A stretch of 63,028 nucleotides of DNA, taken from contig CANQUG010000012.1 in assembly GCA_947626985.1 (NCBI GenBank), positions 1-63,028 of the forward strand. Reading direction: 5' to 3'. This DNA comes from an uncultured Lachnospiraceae bacterium. Its GTDB lineage: Bacteria > Bacillota > Clostridia > Lachnospirales > Lachnospiraceae. Position 1 is the stretch's first letter. Every line of letters starts with the position of its first letter. Shown here piece after piece: positions 48,919 through 57,733 of this stretch. Below the pieces are notes generated by a model. It was not told the DNA's origin. It searched no databases and worked only from the letters and a program-made list of their open reading frames with translations. Both the position numbers and the translations under genes were made by a program.

Positions 48919-49215
48919 TTATTCCAGATTCCAGTATTCTTCCACGATCAGGAATGCTTCTTCTTCCGAAATACCGCATTGGTTCTGCAGCTTTGCTGTC
49001 ACTTCCTCTTTCGTCATATGAAGTGTCTTATAGTTTGAAATCAGCAGGCGCATAATACTCCCGATTTTTTCTTCAAACTTTTTTGCTTTCTGCTCAGCTG
49101 TTTCTGCCTTCTGTTCAGCTGTTTTTGCTTTCTGTTCAGCTGTTTCTGCCTTCTGCTCAGCTGTTTCTGCCTTCTGTTCAGCCATTTCTGCTTTTTGTTC
49201 AGCAAGAGCCCGCAT
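48919..49215 (-). CDS. Nested in-frame small product of the Rpn gene (RpnS-like candidate)
   Basis: An internal ATG at 49215 is preceded by AGGAGG (49229-49224) at 8-base spacing, which would give a 98-residue protein: the heptad coiled coil plus the C-terminal domain without nuclease. A second internal ATG at 49269 has GGAGG (49282-49278), also 8 bases away, giving 116 residues. In E. coli rpn genes such short forms block the full-length toxin; here it is inferred from the start sites only. Confidence 0.5.
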   Translation of the reverse strand: MRALAEQKAEMAEQKAETAEQKAETAEQKAKTAEQKAETAEQKAKKFEEKIGSIMRLLISNYKTLHMTKEEVTAKLQNQCGISEEEAFLIVEEYWNLE

Positions 49216-50136
49216 TCTGCGTTCCTCCTGTATGTCCATTTTTTCCATATTTGCAAATAACTCTCCCATACCGTTTTCCTCCAGCTGGTTCATCATCTTC
49301 TGTGCTTCGTCTGTCGGTAAGTTCATTTTCATGAACAGCGACCAGAGAATTTCCTGGTAAATTTTTTTAATCTCCGCGGGTGCATTTGTGTATACTTTGG
49401 CCATAAACTCCCTGGACATTTCTACAATCCTTGAAAAATCTTTCGGGGACTGAATCTGGTTGATCATCATCACCAGAGACATTTCATCCTGCCGGTTTTC
49501 CAGGTCTTCCTGCGTGTATTCATGTACGCTTATGACCTTATAGGTAAAATCAGGCACATATTGCTTCAGCTCGTCATTGCACTGAATTCTCCCTGCCAGC
49601 TGCATATCCGCTGTCCATCCTGCTGTTCCTTCATAATAAACCACAGGGATGATCATGGGATAGCGGAACATCTTTCGTTTATTAGCGTCTTTTTGGATCT
49701 GATTCTGTTTTTTGGCGTAGTCATACCAGATCATGACGATGTATCGCAGGAGCTGCATGGCAACATCATAATCCACTTCGCTCTTATGTTCTATCAGAGA
49801 GATCACAAAAATTTCCTTTTCTTCTCCGTCATGCTGGATTTTTACTTTTTTCACCGTGTCGCCTGTGAATTCCACACCCAGAAAGGCATGGTACCGCTCG
49901 CTCACATCCTCGATATCCTCCGGGGTTATCTCCGAAAAGACCGGTAATTTCGTATATTTTTTCAGGAATTGACAGGTCAGTACCGGATTGCTGAAGATCG
50001 TCCGGCTGTTGGCGTTTCTTGCATGGCCGGTTTCTGCGTCTATTCCCGTCTCTTTTGTATGCTCCTGTTTTTTCCTGTCTTTTGTATTTTCTTCTTGATC
50101 TTTTCTTATGCAGGGATTTGCCGCGTCTTTATCCAT
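48919..50136 (-). CDS. Rpn family PD-(D/E)XK nuclease (recombination-promoting nuclease/putative transposase)
   Basis: 405 residues. After a charged N-terminus, the Rpn/Transposase_31 nuclease core (~60-190) shows FLGVEF and LIEHKSEVDYDVAMQLLRYIVMIWYDY, the E-x-K and following helix of the PD-(D/E)XK fold. A heptad repeat AEQKAET (six copies) forms a coiled coil near 310-352, followed by a conserved C-terminal helix domain. Rpn proteins cut DNA and in E. coli act in phage defence with a short C-terminal form as antitoxin. ATG 50136 follows GAGGAAG; the earlier ATG lies before the transcription start. Two strong internal starts exist (49269, 49215). Confidence 0.85.
   Translation of the reverse strand: MDKDAANPCIRKDQEENTKDRKKQEHTKETGIDAETGHARNANSRTIFSNPVLTCQFLKKYTKLPVFSEITPEDIEDVSERYHAFLGVEFTGDTVKKVKIQHDGEEKEIFVISLIEHKSEVDYDVAMQLLRYIVMIWYDYAKKQNQIQKDANKRKMFRYPMIIPVVYYEGTAGWTADMQLAGRIQCNDELKQYVPDFTYKVISVHEYTQEDLENRQDEMSLVMMINQIQSPKDFSRIVEMSREFMAKVYTNAPAEIKKIYQEILWSLFMKMNLPTDEAQKMMNQLEENGMGELFANMEKMDIQEERRMRALAEQKAEMAEQKAETAEQKAETAEQKAKTAEQKAETAEQKAKKFEEKIGSIMRLLISNYKTLHMTKEEVTAKLQNQCGISEEEAFLIVEEYWNLE
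49078..49203 (-). repeat. 21-bp tandem repeat in the Rpn gene
   Basis: Six in-frame 21-bp units encoding AEQKAE(M/T) or AEQKAK(T/K). Units differ by single bases. Copy-number change would alter coiled-coil length without a frameshift. Confidence 0.9.
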
Positions 50137-50238
50137 GATGCGTCTTCCTCTCTGAATGGAGCGTGCGCACCGGGTAAAACCGGGTTTCTGATGTGCAGAA
50201 CATAAAAAATCTGTGTGGGTGAATGTGATTGCTCCTTT

Positions 50239-50267
50239 ATTATACATCTCCGCTGTTCCCGGGACAA
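50239..50267 (-). promoter_or_regulatory. Promoter of the Rpn gene
   Basis: Minus strand TTGTCC (50267-50262), 17-bp spacer, TATAAT (50244-50239). The start near 50232 leaves a ~95-nt leader and excludes the upstream ATG at 50247. Confidence 0.75.
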
Positions 50268-50341
50268 TTTATAATGTTTTCAATTTTGCGATATTCAAAA
50301 GTTTTTTCACAGAATTTTCAAGATAAATGGTTATAAAATCA

Positions 50342-50371
50342 TTGCAATATTTCAGTAAAGTATCCTATAAT
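50342..50371 (+). promoter_or_regulatory. Promoter of the PepSY gene
   Basis: TTGCAA (50342-50347), 18-bp spacer, TATAAT (50366-50371); divergent from the Rpn promoter. Confidence 0.7.
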
Positions 50372-50489
50372 AGTATGGTATAGAAGCTTTCATAAGTGAC
50401 AGTCGTATATTATGGAACTATTTTTTATAAAAATTCCGGGTCTGCGGATGGGAAAACGCTCACCGGAACTGTTTTGGAGGTACTATGTC

Positions 50490-51182
50490 ATGAAAAAAAG
50501 AGAAAAGAATCGTTTGTTTACTGCGGGCTGTGCGCTGGCGCTGACTATATCTGCGGGAACATTGAGCATTCAGGCCGCAGATTCTGCTGTTGATGAGGAG
50601 AAGGCACGGCAGATTGCCCTTGCGGATGCGGGAGTGAAGGAGGAAGATGTCCAGAGACTTTCCGCCAGGTATGAACATGAGGACAGGGAGGAAGTTATCA
50701 GCGTGGAGTTTATCTGCGACAGGATCGAGTATGAATATACGATCCGCGAGTCGGACGGCATGATCCTGGAGTGGTCCATAGAGGGGATGGATGTGGGAAG
50801 CACTGTAATGGAACTGAGCCTCTCAGGCGAAGCATCTCCGGCAGGGGATTCTCAGAGCGGTACGGCAGACGATCAGTCTGATGTGAGTGCCGCGGCAGAT
50901 GACGGCAGTACAGCAGATCCAGATGCCGCAAAGGCAGGGCAGAACACTCTGATTGCCATAGACGGAGGATCGATTATCGGAATAGAAGCGGCGAAGGATA
51001 TCGTGCTGCAGGACGCGGGTGTGTCGCCGGAGGACGTCATGTTTACGAAAATCAAATTTGAGTATCAGGGACGTTATTATGACTATGAGATCGAGATGAG
51101 TGAGGGGCGTTCAGAGTTTGAATATACCCTGGATGCGGAAACCGGCGATATTATAGAATCTGAAAATGACTGGGATGATTAA
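50490..51182 (+). CDS. Secreted protein with two PepSY domains
   Basis: 230 residues: a signal peptide (residues 1-~30, ends near SIQA|A), PepSY domain 1 (VDEEKARQIALADAGVKEED...), a Ser/Ala/Asp-rich linker (~115-155), and PepSY domain 2 (IGIEAAKDIVLQDAGVSPEDV...). PepSY domains often inhibit or modulate secreted proteases. ATG 50490 is 9 bases after TTGGAGG. Single gene; no neighbouring protease. Confidence 0.85.
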   Translation: MKKREKNRLFTAGCALALTISAGTLSIQAADSAVDEEKARQIALADAGVKEEDVQRLSARYEHEDREEVISVEFICDRIEYEYTIRESDGMILEWSIEGMDVGSTVMELSLSGEASPAGDSQSGTADDQSDVSAAADDGSTADPDAAKAGQNTLIAIDGGSIIGIEAAKDIVLQDAGVSPEDVMFTKIKFEYQGRYYDYEIEMSEGRSEFEYTLDAETGDIIESENDWDD

Positions 51183-51230
51183 GCCGTGGAAATGGCGTTG
51201 TTTTTTCGGTTGGCGCCCGCAGGCCCTGCT

Positions 51231-51316
51231 GCGAAGGAGCTTCCTGAGCGGCTCAGCCGGAGGAAGCGATGAGTGCGACGAAGCGCCGCGGCGTCTGCTA
51301 TGCAGATGTCGCGGCC
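51231..51316. repeat. Possible third copy of the TIR element family plus hairpin (copy C)
   Basis: 51231-51289 shares GCGAAGG..TTCCTGAGCG..AGCCGGAG..AGCG and GCGCCG with 38269-38330. It is followed by an inverted repeat GCCGCGGCGTCTGC/GCAGATGTCGCGGC (51285-51316), which could terminate the PepSY or MATE genes. The similarity is shorter than between copies A and B. Confidence 0.4.
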
Positions 51317-51342
51317 TTTCAGCGTCCGGATATTAATATACA

Positions 51343-52722
51343 TCAGGATCTCCTGCCATCAGGGAAAACGAGCTTTTTTGACTGGCGAACCACGAAGTAC
51401 ACCGCTCCGGTCACATCCGCCAGAAACCAGCCGATGGGAATTGCCCACCAGATTCCCGTCACTCCGATAGCGGGGATGGGGGCCAGCGCATAGGCCAGCG
51501 CGACCCTGGTGCCAAGGGAGATCACGGTGAGAACCACGGACATTCCCGGCTTTTCCAGAGCCCGGTACAGCCCGTACAGTAAAAACAGGCATCCGATTCC
51601 GCAGTAAAAGGTTCCCTCGATGTGAAGATACCGGATTCCCTCGCCGATGATTTCAGCAGCTCCGGCGTCTTCGGCGCTTACGAACAGGCCCATAAGCTGC
51701 GGGGCAAAGAACCGCACCATGGAGGATATGAAAATACAGAAGACCAGCACTGTGAGCACGGCATGTCTCAGGCCTGCCCGGATGCGGTCTTCTTTTTTTG
51801 CCCCGTAATTCTGGGCAATGAAGGTGGAAAAGGCGTTGCCGAAATCCTGCACGGGCATATAGGCGAAGGAATCGATTTTTACCCCCGCGGCGAAGGCGGC
51901 CATGATCACCGGTCCGAAGCTGTTCACAAGCCCCTGAACCATAAGGATTCCCAGATTCATGACAGACTGCTGAACACAGGTCAGAATGGAAAACCCGGCG
52001 ATCTCCCGGACGCAGGCCGGACGGACATGAAGACAGCGCCGGATGCAGGAGCGCATCCAGGAGTATTTCACCAGTGTGTAAATCATAATTCCCAGTCCCG
52101 ACACATACTGGGAGATCACTGTGGCCTCCGCTGCCCCGCCGGTTCCCCGTTTCAGAACCAGGACAAAGAAAAAATCCAGAAGGATGTTCAGCACGGCGGA
52201 GACGGCCAGGAAGATCAGAGGAACCACGGAATTTCCCAGCGCCCGCAGAAAGGACGCAAAAAAATTGTACAAAAAAGATGCGGCAATTCCGAAGAAAATC
52301 ACATTCAGATATTCCCGCATGCTTTCCCATACCTCCTCCGGCACCCGGAGAAAAGATCGGATGCCGTCCAGGTACAGAAATATAAGAATGTTCAGCAGGA
52401 TCGCCAGTCCTCCCGTGAGAAAAAAGGAGGCGGATACGCTGTCCTTCAGGCCCGCGTCATCCCGCCGGCCGAAACGAATGGAAAATACCACTCCGCTGCC
52501 CATGCACAGGCCCAGCAGAATGGAGGTGAGAAAGGTCATGAGAGTGAAGGAGGAGCCCACGGCAGCCAGAGCATTCTGACCAAGAAACTTTCCCACGATC
52601 ATGGTATCCGCGATATTGTAGCACTGCTGCAGCAGATTTCCCAGGATCATGGGAAGGGCGAACAGAAGCATGGTGGAAAGCACCGGACCCTCCGTCAGGT
52701 CCCCGGTATTTATTTTTTTCAT
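51343..52722 (-). CDS. MATE family multidrug exporter
   Basis: 459 residues, 12 predicted membrane helices. N-terminus MLLFALPMILGNLLQQCYNIADTMIVGKFLG is the MatE signature of the NorM/DinF-like group, with the second MatE half beginning around residue 245. Sodium- or proton-driven export of cationic compounds; substrate unknown. Convergent with the PepSY gene. It is 60 bp downstream of the antiporter gene on the same strand. Confidence 0.92.
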   Translation of the reverse strand: MKKINTGDLTEGPVLSTMLLFALPMILGNLLQQCYNIADTMIVGKFLGQNALAAVGSSFTLMTFLTSILLGLCMGSGVVFSIRFGRRDDAGLKDSVSASFFLTGGLAILLNILIFLYLDGIRSFLRVPEEVWESMREYLNVIFFGIAASFLYNFFASFLRALGNSVVPLIFLAVSAVLNILLDFFFVLVLKRGTGGAAEATVISQYVSGLGIMIYTLVKYSWMRSCIRRCLHVRPACVREIAGFSILTCVQQSVMNLGILMVQGLVNSFGPVIMAAFAAGVKIDSFAYMPVQDFGNAFSTFIAQNYGAKKEDRIRAGLRHAVLTVLVFCIFISSMVRFFAPQLMGLFVSAEDAGAAEIIGEGIRYLHIEGTFYCGIGCLFLLYGLYRALEKPGMSVVLTVISLGTRVALAYALAPIPAIGVTGIWWAIPIGWFLADVTGAVYFVVRQSKKLVFPDGRRS

Positions 52723-52782
52723 AGTAGGATTCCTGCTGTTCAGAATAATTCCGTATAAAGTAATTCCTCTGGTCCGGAATGA

Positions 52783-54072
52783 TTATCGTTTTCCCGCCGC
52801 TTCCAGCTTGGCCTGGCGGCGGTTTTTCACCTCGTCGGACATGGGACGGATATCCCCGGCTTTTGTGAGGGCCATCTTGGTGGCCATGGGACCTGCCAGC
52901 TCATAAATCAGCACGGCAAAGAGCGTGATATTCCGGATCAGCGCGCCCTCCTCGCCCAGCTGCATGGCGGTGGTGCACATTCCCAGAGCCACACCTGCCT
53001 GAGGGAAGAGGGTGATGCCCAGATATTTGCAGATTTCCGGAGAGCAGTGGGTTCCTTTTGCACTGACGGATGCTCCCACATATTTGCCCACGCAGCGGGA
53101 AACAATATAGACCAGACCGATAAGCACGATGGCCATATCCGAAAATACCCCGAGCTCCAGTTCGGAACCGCTGATCACGAAGAACAGGGCAAAAAGGGGC
53201 GACGTCCATTTGTCCGCGGCTCCCATGAGATCGTGGGACAGAGGACAGATGTTGCAGAAAACGGTTCCCAGCATCATGCACACCAGAAGAGAAGAAAATC
53301 CGATGTGAACCGGCCCGATGTCAAAGCTCAGCATGGCCAGGGAGGCGGTGAGGAACACGAAGGCAATGGTCAGGTTCAGACGGTTGGTGTTGGAGTTAAA
53401 CAGTTTTTCCAGCTGGGTCAGGAGCCAGCCCATCAGCGCGCCCAGAAGGAGGGAGCAGATGATTTCCAGGAACGGATTCACCAGAATGGAAACCAGATCG
53501 ACGGTTCCGCTGTTCAGAGTTTTGGCGATTCCGAAGGAAACGGCAAATACCACCAGGCCCACCGCGTCGTCCAGAGCGACGATGGGGAGAAGAAGACTGG
53601 TGAGAGGTCCCTTGGCCTTGTACTGGCGGACTACCATAAGGGTAGCGGCGGGAGCCGTGGCTGTGGCGATAGCGCCCAGGGTGATGGCCTGAGGAACAGA
53701 CAGCTTGTCCGGCATGGCCGCGTGAACCGCCAGAAGAGCGAGATCTACCAGAACAGCCGCAGTGAGCGCCTGGAAGATACCCACGATAAAGGCCTGGCGG
53801 CCGGTGACCTTCAGCTCCTCCAGACGGAATTCATTTCCGATGGAGAAGGCGATAAAACCAAGGGCGATCTCGGACACCAGAGAAAGACCGGCTACCTCTT
53901 CGCCGGAGGTGAAGCCCAGACCCTCTATGCCCAGCGCGCCCAGGACATAGGGTCCGATCAGCACGCCCGCAATCAGATAAGCTGTGACCGACGGCAGCTT
54001 AAAGGGCTTGAACACCCTGGTCATAAGCAGACCGGCAAGAATGGCAATGGAAACAGAAAGTAAAGTATACAT
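52783..54072 (-). CDS. CPA2-type cation:proton antiporter
   Basis: 429 residues with about 12 membrane helices and no C-terminal TrkA domain. Motifs such as AYLIAGVLIGPYVLG at the start and the central LLPIVALDDAVGLVVFAVSFG with the conserved Asp pair match Kef/NhaA-like Na+(K+)/H+ antiporters. ATG 54072 follows GGAGG; the in-frame ATG 12 codons earlier lacks a site. It follows the zinc importer group on the same strand with an 82-bp gap; no strong terminator is seen between. Confidence 0.9.
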   Translation of the reverse strand: MYTLLSVSIAILAGLLMTRVFKPFKLPSVTAYLIAGVLIGPYVLGALGIEGLGFTSGEEVAGLSLVSEIALGFIAFSIGNEFRLEELKVTGRQAFIVGIFQALTAAVLVDLALLAVHAAMPDKLSVPQAITLGAIATATAPAATLMVVRQYKAKGPLTSLLLPIVALDDAVGLVVFAVSFGIAKTLNSGTVDLVSILVNPFLEIICSLLLGALMGWLLTQLEKLFNSNTNRLNLTIAFVFLTASLAMLSFDIGPVHIGFSSLLVCMMLGTVFCNICPLSHDLMGAADKWTSPLFALFFVISGSELELGVFSDMAIVLIGLVYIVSRCVGKYVGASVSAKGTHCSPEICKYLGITLFPQAGVALGMCTTAMQLGEEGALIRNITLFAVLIYELAGPMATKMALTKAGDIRPMSDEVKNRRQAKLEAAGKR

Positions 54073-54154
54073 AGTTTTATCCTCCAAAGTAGTAAAAACA
54101 TACAGCATATTAGTTATACAACGTTATGGAGAAAAAAACAATCGTTAATTCTGA

Positions 54155-54880
54155 TTAAAACTGTTCTGTTGCGGAAATGCTGCATTCGCCGATCACGCCG
54201 TTATGGAACACTCCACTTGCCACCACCATGGTTCCGATGGCCGGGATGGTATCCTCCGAGGAAAAATCCTGCTGCCAGGAGCCGTCGTAATAGGGATCCT
54301 CAATGCTTGAGGGAGTGGAAATGCGGCCGTAGGCATATACGGTTTTTCCCTCATATTCCGAGGCAAAATTATACACGTTCGCCAGCTGAACCCGTTCCAG
54401 AGTATCGCTCATACTGGTCATGTCGATATCGCATTCCGGCCCTTCATATTCTGTTTTTACCTTCACGGACGCGTTTTCATACCAGTATCCGTCCAGAGCG
54501 CTGTCGCTTGCGGCAAAGGTTCCTTTCATTTCGATGAGAGAGCCTGACTTCGGCAGCTTTTCAGGATCTGAGGGGACGAATTCCCACTGCCAGTCGCAGC
54601 ATTTTGTCTGGTCGTTGTAACCCCATACATAGTACCGGGTCATCTGACTGTAGCTGTCCTGCAGTACGGCGAAGGTCCCGGTTTTGGTTACCGTGTTGCC
54701 CACATAATCGTCCCCTGTCTCATTATAAAAAATGTTCTGATACAGAACGTATTCTGTAGGATTCAGCACATAGGGAAGAGAGGAGCTTGTCTCCTTTTTG
54801 CTTTCGCCGCAGGCGCTGAGGCCGGCGGCCAGAATGACTGTCAGGCAAAATGCGGTCACGTTTTTATATTTAAGATTCAT
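54155..54880 (-). CDS. Lipoprotein of the zinc-importer operon, unknown function
   Basis: 241 residues with a signal peptide and lipobox LSAC (Cys24), so lipid-anchored outside. The mature part has two repeated OB-like halves: one with TGTFAVLQD...TKCCDWQWEF...PKSGSLIEMKGTF, another with TVYAYGRI...GTMVVASG. The CC pair followed by an x-E-F strand and P-x-x-G turn resembles the YcgQ/DUF1980 group linked to zinc homeostasis, but this is by eye. It starts just after the permease gene (AGGAGGT site overlaps its stop), so it belongs to the operon. Confidence 0.65.
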   Translation of the reverse strand: MNLKYKNVTAFCLTVILAAGLSACGESKKETSSSLPYVLNPTEYVLYQNIFYNETGDDYVGNTVTKTGTFAVLQDSYSQMTRYYVWGYNDQTKCCDWQWEFVPSDPEKLPKSGSLIEMKGTFAASDSALDGYWYENASVKVKTEYEGPECDIDMTSMSDTLERVQLANVYNFASEYEGKTVYAYGRISTPSSIEDPYYDGSWQQDFSSEDTIPAIGTMVVASGVFHNGVIGECSISATEQF

Positions 54881-54883
54881 AGA

Positions 54884-55723
54884 TTACCTCCTTACAGCTC
54901 CCGCCAGGGAGAAAATAATAAAAGCTGCCATGTCGATGGCGACGATGGTGGATCCTACGGGTGTTCCGGAGAGAATGGAGATCAGGATCCCCACCGCTGT
55001 ACAGAATACCGACAGACAGGCGGAACAGATGGTAACCGCCCGAAAGCTTTTGTAGACCCGCATGGAGGACAGGGCAGGAAAAATGATCAGTGCGGAAATC
55101 AGCAGAGATCCCACCAGATTCATGGCCAGAACAATGATGACTGCGATGATGATGGCCACCAGAAGATTGTAAACATCCGCTTTTATACCGGTAGCTCTGG
55201 CAAAATTTTCGTCAAAGGTGACGCAGAAAATTTTGTTGTAGAAGAAGAGGAAAGCGGCTGCCACGATCACTGACAAAACCGCGCAGACCCATACTTCCGT
55301 GAGGGTCAGCGTGAGAATGGAGGTGGCCCCGAACAGGGTGGAGCACACATCGGCAGAGATATTGGAGGATGTGGAAAAGAGGTTCATCAGCATATAGCCC
55401 ACAGCCAGCGCTCCCACGGAAATCATGGCGACAGCCGCGTCCCCCTTGATTTTTGCGTTCTGTCCGGACCGCAGGAGCAGTACGGCGCACAGGATGGTGA
55501 CAGGCATCACAAGGATCATTTCGTTGGAAAGCCCGGTGACTCCCGCCACTGCCATGGCCCCGAAGGCCACATGGGAGAGTCCGTCGCCGATAAAGGAAAA
55601 GCGTTTCAGTACGAGGGTAACTCCCAGAAGAGAAGAGCAAAGCGCGATCAGTATCCCCACGATCATGGCATAGCGCACAAAGGGATACTGAAAATACATT
55701 TTAAGATTATCCATGAGACTCAT
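54884..55723 (-). CDS. znuB: Metal (zinc-type) ABC transporter permease
   Basis: 279 residues, eight or so membrane helices of the ABC-3 family (ZnuB/AdcB/MntB): YPFVRYAMIVGILIALCSSLLG at the start and FIGDGLSHVAFGAMAVAG as the conserved loop. ATG 55723 follows AGGAGG, 1 base after the stop of the ATPase gene. Imports Zn2+ (or Mn2+) with the two genes upstream. Confidence 0.92.
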   Translation of the reverse strand: MSLMDNLKMYFQYPFVRYAMIVGILIALCSSLLGVTLVLKRFSFIGDGLSHVAFGAMAVAGVTGLSNEMILVMPVTILCAVLLLRSGQNAKIKGDAAVAMISVGALAVGYMLMNLFSTSSNISADVCSTLFGATSILTLTLTEVWVCAVLSVIVAAAFLFFYNKIFCVTFDENFARATGIKADVYNLLVAIIIAVIIVLAMNLVGSLLISALIIFPALSSMRVYKSFRAVTICSACLSVFCTAVGILISILSGTPVGSTIVAIDMAAFIIFSLAGAVRR

Positions 55724-55724
55724 C

Positions 55725-56426
55725 TTACATTTCCTCCTTTCCGGTGAAGGCTTTTCCGGCGGAACTCTCCAGATACTGCTGTTTTGTTCCAAAAAATACG
55801 GTTTTTCCAATATGGAGAATATGAGTGGCATAGCGCAGCGCCGCCTCCATATCGTGTGAGATCATGATGACAGTGATGCCGTCTTTGTTCAGGGTGTCAA
55901 TGAGGCGGTACATTTCCCCGGTAACTTTGGGATCCAGTCCGGAAACCGGTTCATCCAGAAGCAGCATTTTCCTTGTGGCGCACAGGGCGCGGGCCAGCAG
56001 AACGCGCTGCTGCTGGCCGCCGGACAGCTCCCGGTAGCACCGATTCCGAAGTTCCGTGATTCCCATACGGCGGATATTTTCCGCCGCAAGCTGTTTTTCC
56101 TCCCTGCGGTAAAAAGGCCGCAGGCCGCAGCGGCCCTGGCAGCCGGAGAGAACGATCTCCCACACTGTGGCTGGAAAATCTTTCTGAACCGCCGTCTGCT
56201 GGGGAAGATAGCCGATCTCATTCTGAATCAGTCCGTCCCCGGTGGACACCTCGCCGGACAGAGGGGACTGCAGGCCAAGGATTGTTCTCATTAAAGTGGA
56301 CTTTCCGGAACCGTTTTCTCCCAGGATGCAGAGATAGCTGCCGGCTGTTACCTGAAAACTGAGTCCGTTCAGTATTTCTTTTCCATCGTATCCGAGAGAC
56401 AGATTATTAACTGAAAGCTGAGCCAT
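55725..56426 (-). CDS. znuC: Metal (zinc-type) ABC transporter ATP-binding protein
   Basis: 233 residues: Walker A GENGSGKS, Q-loop LPQQ, signature LSGGQQQR, Walker B LLLDEPVSGLD, His switch ISHD. Typical ZnuC/AdcC size. Nine bases separate it from the binding-protein stop; AGGAGG precedes ATG 56426. Confidence 0.92.
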   Translation of the reverse strand: MAQLSVNNLSLGYDGKEILNGLSFQVTAGSYLCILGENGSGKSTLMRTILGLQSPLSGEVSTGDGLIQNEIGYLPQQTAVQKDFPATVWEIVLSGCQGRCGLRPFYRREEKQLAAENIRRMGITELRNRCYRELSGGQQQRVLLARALCATRKMLLLDEPVSGLDPKVTGEMYRLIDTLNKDGITVIMISHDMEAALRYATHILHIGKTVFFGTKQQYLESSAGKAFTGKEEM

Positions 56427-56435
56427 AGTTTCCTC

Positions 56436-57431
56436 CTATTCCAACGCCTGTTTCAATACGTCCAGATTTTTTTCCATGATGGTCAGATAATGCGCTCCTT
56501 CCTTCACGTCGCCGGAGGTGGAGGACTGCATGGAATCCATTACCAGTATCTGAGCATCCTTATTTTTTGTGGCGGAAATGATGGTTTCCGCAATTTTGTG
56601 ATCAGTGCCCTCCAGAGTGATCACGGAGGACAGCCCCAGCTCATCTATTTTTCCGGAAAGGAAGGCAATGGTCTCAAAGCTGGCTTCCGATTCCGCGGAA
56701 CAGCCGGAAAAGGCTGCGTAATAGGATAGCCCGTAGTCGTCCGCCAGATAACGGAAGGGAAACCGATCGCCGAAGAGAAGAGTTTTTACGGCGGCGTTGT
56801 CCGCCGCTTCCTGATACTGTCTGTCGAGATCGCTGAGCTTTTCGCAGTAGGAATCTGCATTGGCGGTATACAGGTCTTTATGCTCCGCGTCGATTTCCGA
56901 AAGATTTCCGGCAATCTCACGGCAGAGAACGGAAGCGTTTTTCAGGGAGAGCCAGATGTGTTCGTCGTATTCCGGCGCTTCCTGGTCCCCGCTGTTTTTT
57001 TCGCCGCTGCTGTCCTGTGCGTCCTCCATCCCTTCCACGATCTCTTCCGTTTTGGCGGAATCACCCAGAATATCCAGCAGATTTACCACGATCATGTCCT
57101 TGTTGACGGCCTCTTTCAGTACGTCCTGTACCCAGTCGTCAGATTCTCCGCCCACGTAGAGAAAGAGATCGCAGGTGGAAATCCGGATGATATCATCCGC
57201 GGTGGGCTGATAATTGTGGAGATCCACTCCGCTGTCCAGAAGCATTGTAAGATCCGTATTTTCCTTTTGCTCGCCGAGGATTTCCGATACCCAGTCATAA
57301 ACGGGAAAGATCGTGGTTACCACTGAAAATGTTTTTTCGGAACCGGCATGAATCTGATCTGCAGGAAACGCAGTCAGGAGCATCGCGGCCGTGCAGAGAG
57401 CCGCGGCGCACCTGGTTATTGCTTTTTTCAT
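56436..57431 (-). CDS. znuA: Metal ABC transporter substrate-binding protein (ZnuA/AdcA type)
   Basis: 331 residues. Signal peptide to about QIHA|G with no lipobox Cys. Cluster A-I binding fold: VTTIFPVYDWVSEILG at the start, metal-ligand candidates His in DLHNYQPTADD, His in DEHIWLSLKNA and late acidic residues. Between the first two lies an acidic loop (EGMEDAQDSSGEKNSGDQEAPEYDEH in part), where zinc-type proteins often have a His-rich loop; this favours zinc-type over manganese-type but does not prove it. GGAGG precedes ATG 57431. Confidence 0.88.
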   Translation of the reverse strand: MKKAITRCAAALCTAAMLLTAFPADQIHAGSEKTFSVVTTIFPVYDWVSEILGEQKENTDLTMLLDSGVDLHNYQPTADDIIRISTCDLFLYVGGESDDWVQDVLKEAVNKDMIVVNLLDILGDSAKTEEIVEGMEDAQDSSGEKNSGDQEAPEYDEHIWLSLKNASVLCREIAGNLSEIDAEHKDLYTANADSYCEKLSDLDRQYQEAADNAAVKTLLFGDRFPFRYLADDYGLSYYAAFSGCSAESEASFETIAFLSGKIDELGLSSVITLEGTDHKIAETIISATKNKDAQILVMDSMQSSTSGDVKEGAHYLTIMEKNLDVLKQALE

Positions 57432-57733
57432 AAAGAAACCTCCGTTAAATGAATATTCTGTTGCATAACAGCAGAACTCCGGCGCATGCTTTCCGGAGCC
57501 GGCTGTAAAACAGTCCGTATAAAAATGTATAAATAAGGGAAATATAAAGAAAATGCGGTCATAAATCCTCCCGGACGGAGAAAAATGAGCGCAAAAATAC
57601 AGGGAGATGCCGCAAACTGCAGACAGGCCTGCTTCCGGCTTTGATATACGAGATCAAAGTCCCGGAAAACGGACAGAATTCTGCTTATAAACGTCTGAGG
57701 ACAGATTTCTCCCTGTAAGGATCAGACAACTGT
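57432..57733. other. Gap before the zinc-type operon
   Basis: 302 bp with no gene. It should hold the znuA promoter or be part of a longer transcript from 58030. No clear Zur, AdcR or MntR operator and no consensus promoter was identified by eye. Confidence 0.5.

Noticed and set aside
49078-49203. Possible CRISPR-like short repeats
   Set aside because: 21-bp units are contiguous and encode a heptad coiled coil of the Rpn protein.
57432-57733. Zur or AdcR operator upstream of znuA
   Set aside because: No palindrome close to the known consensus sites was found.
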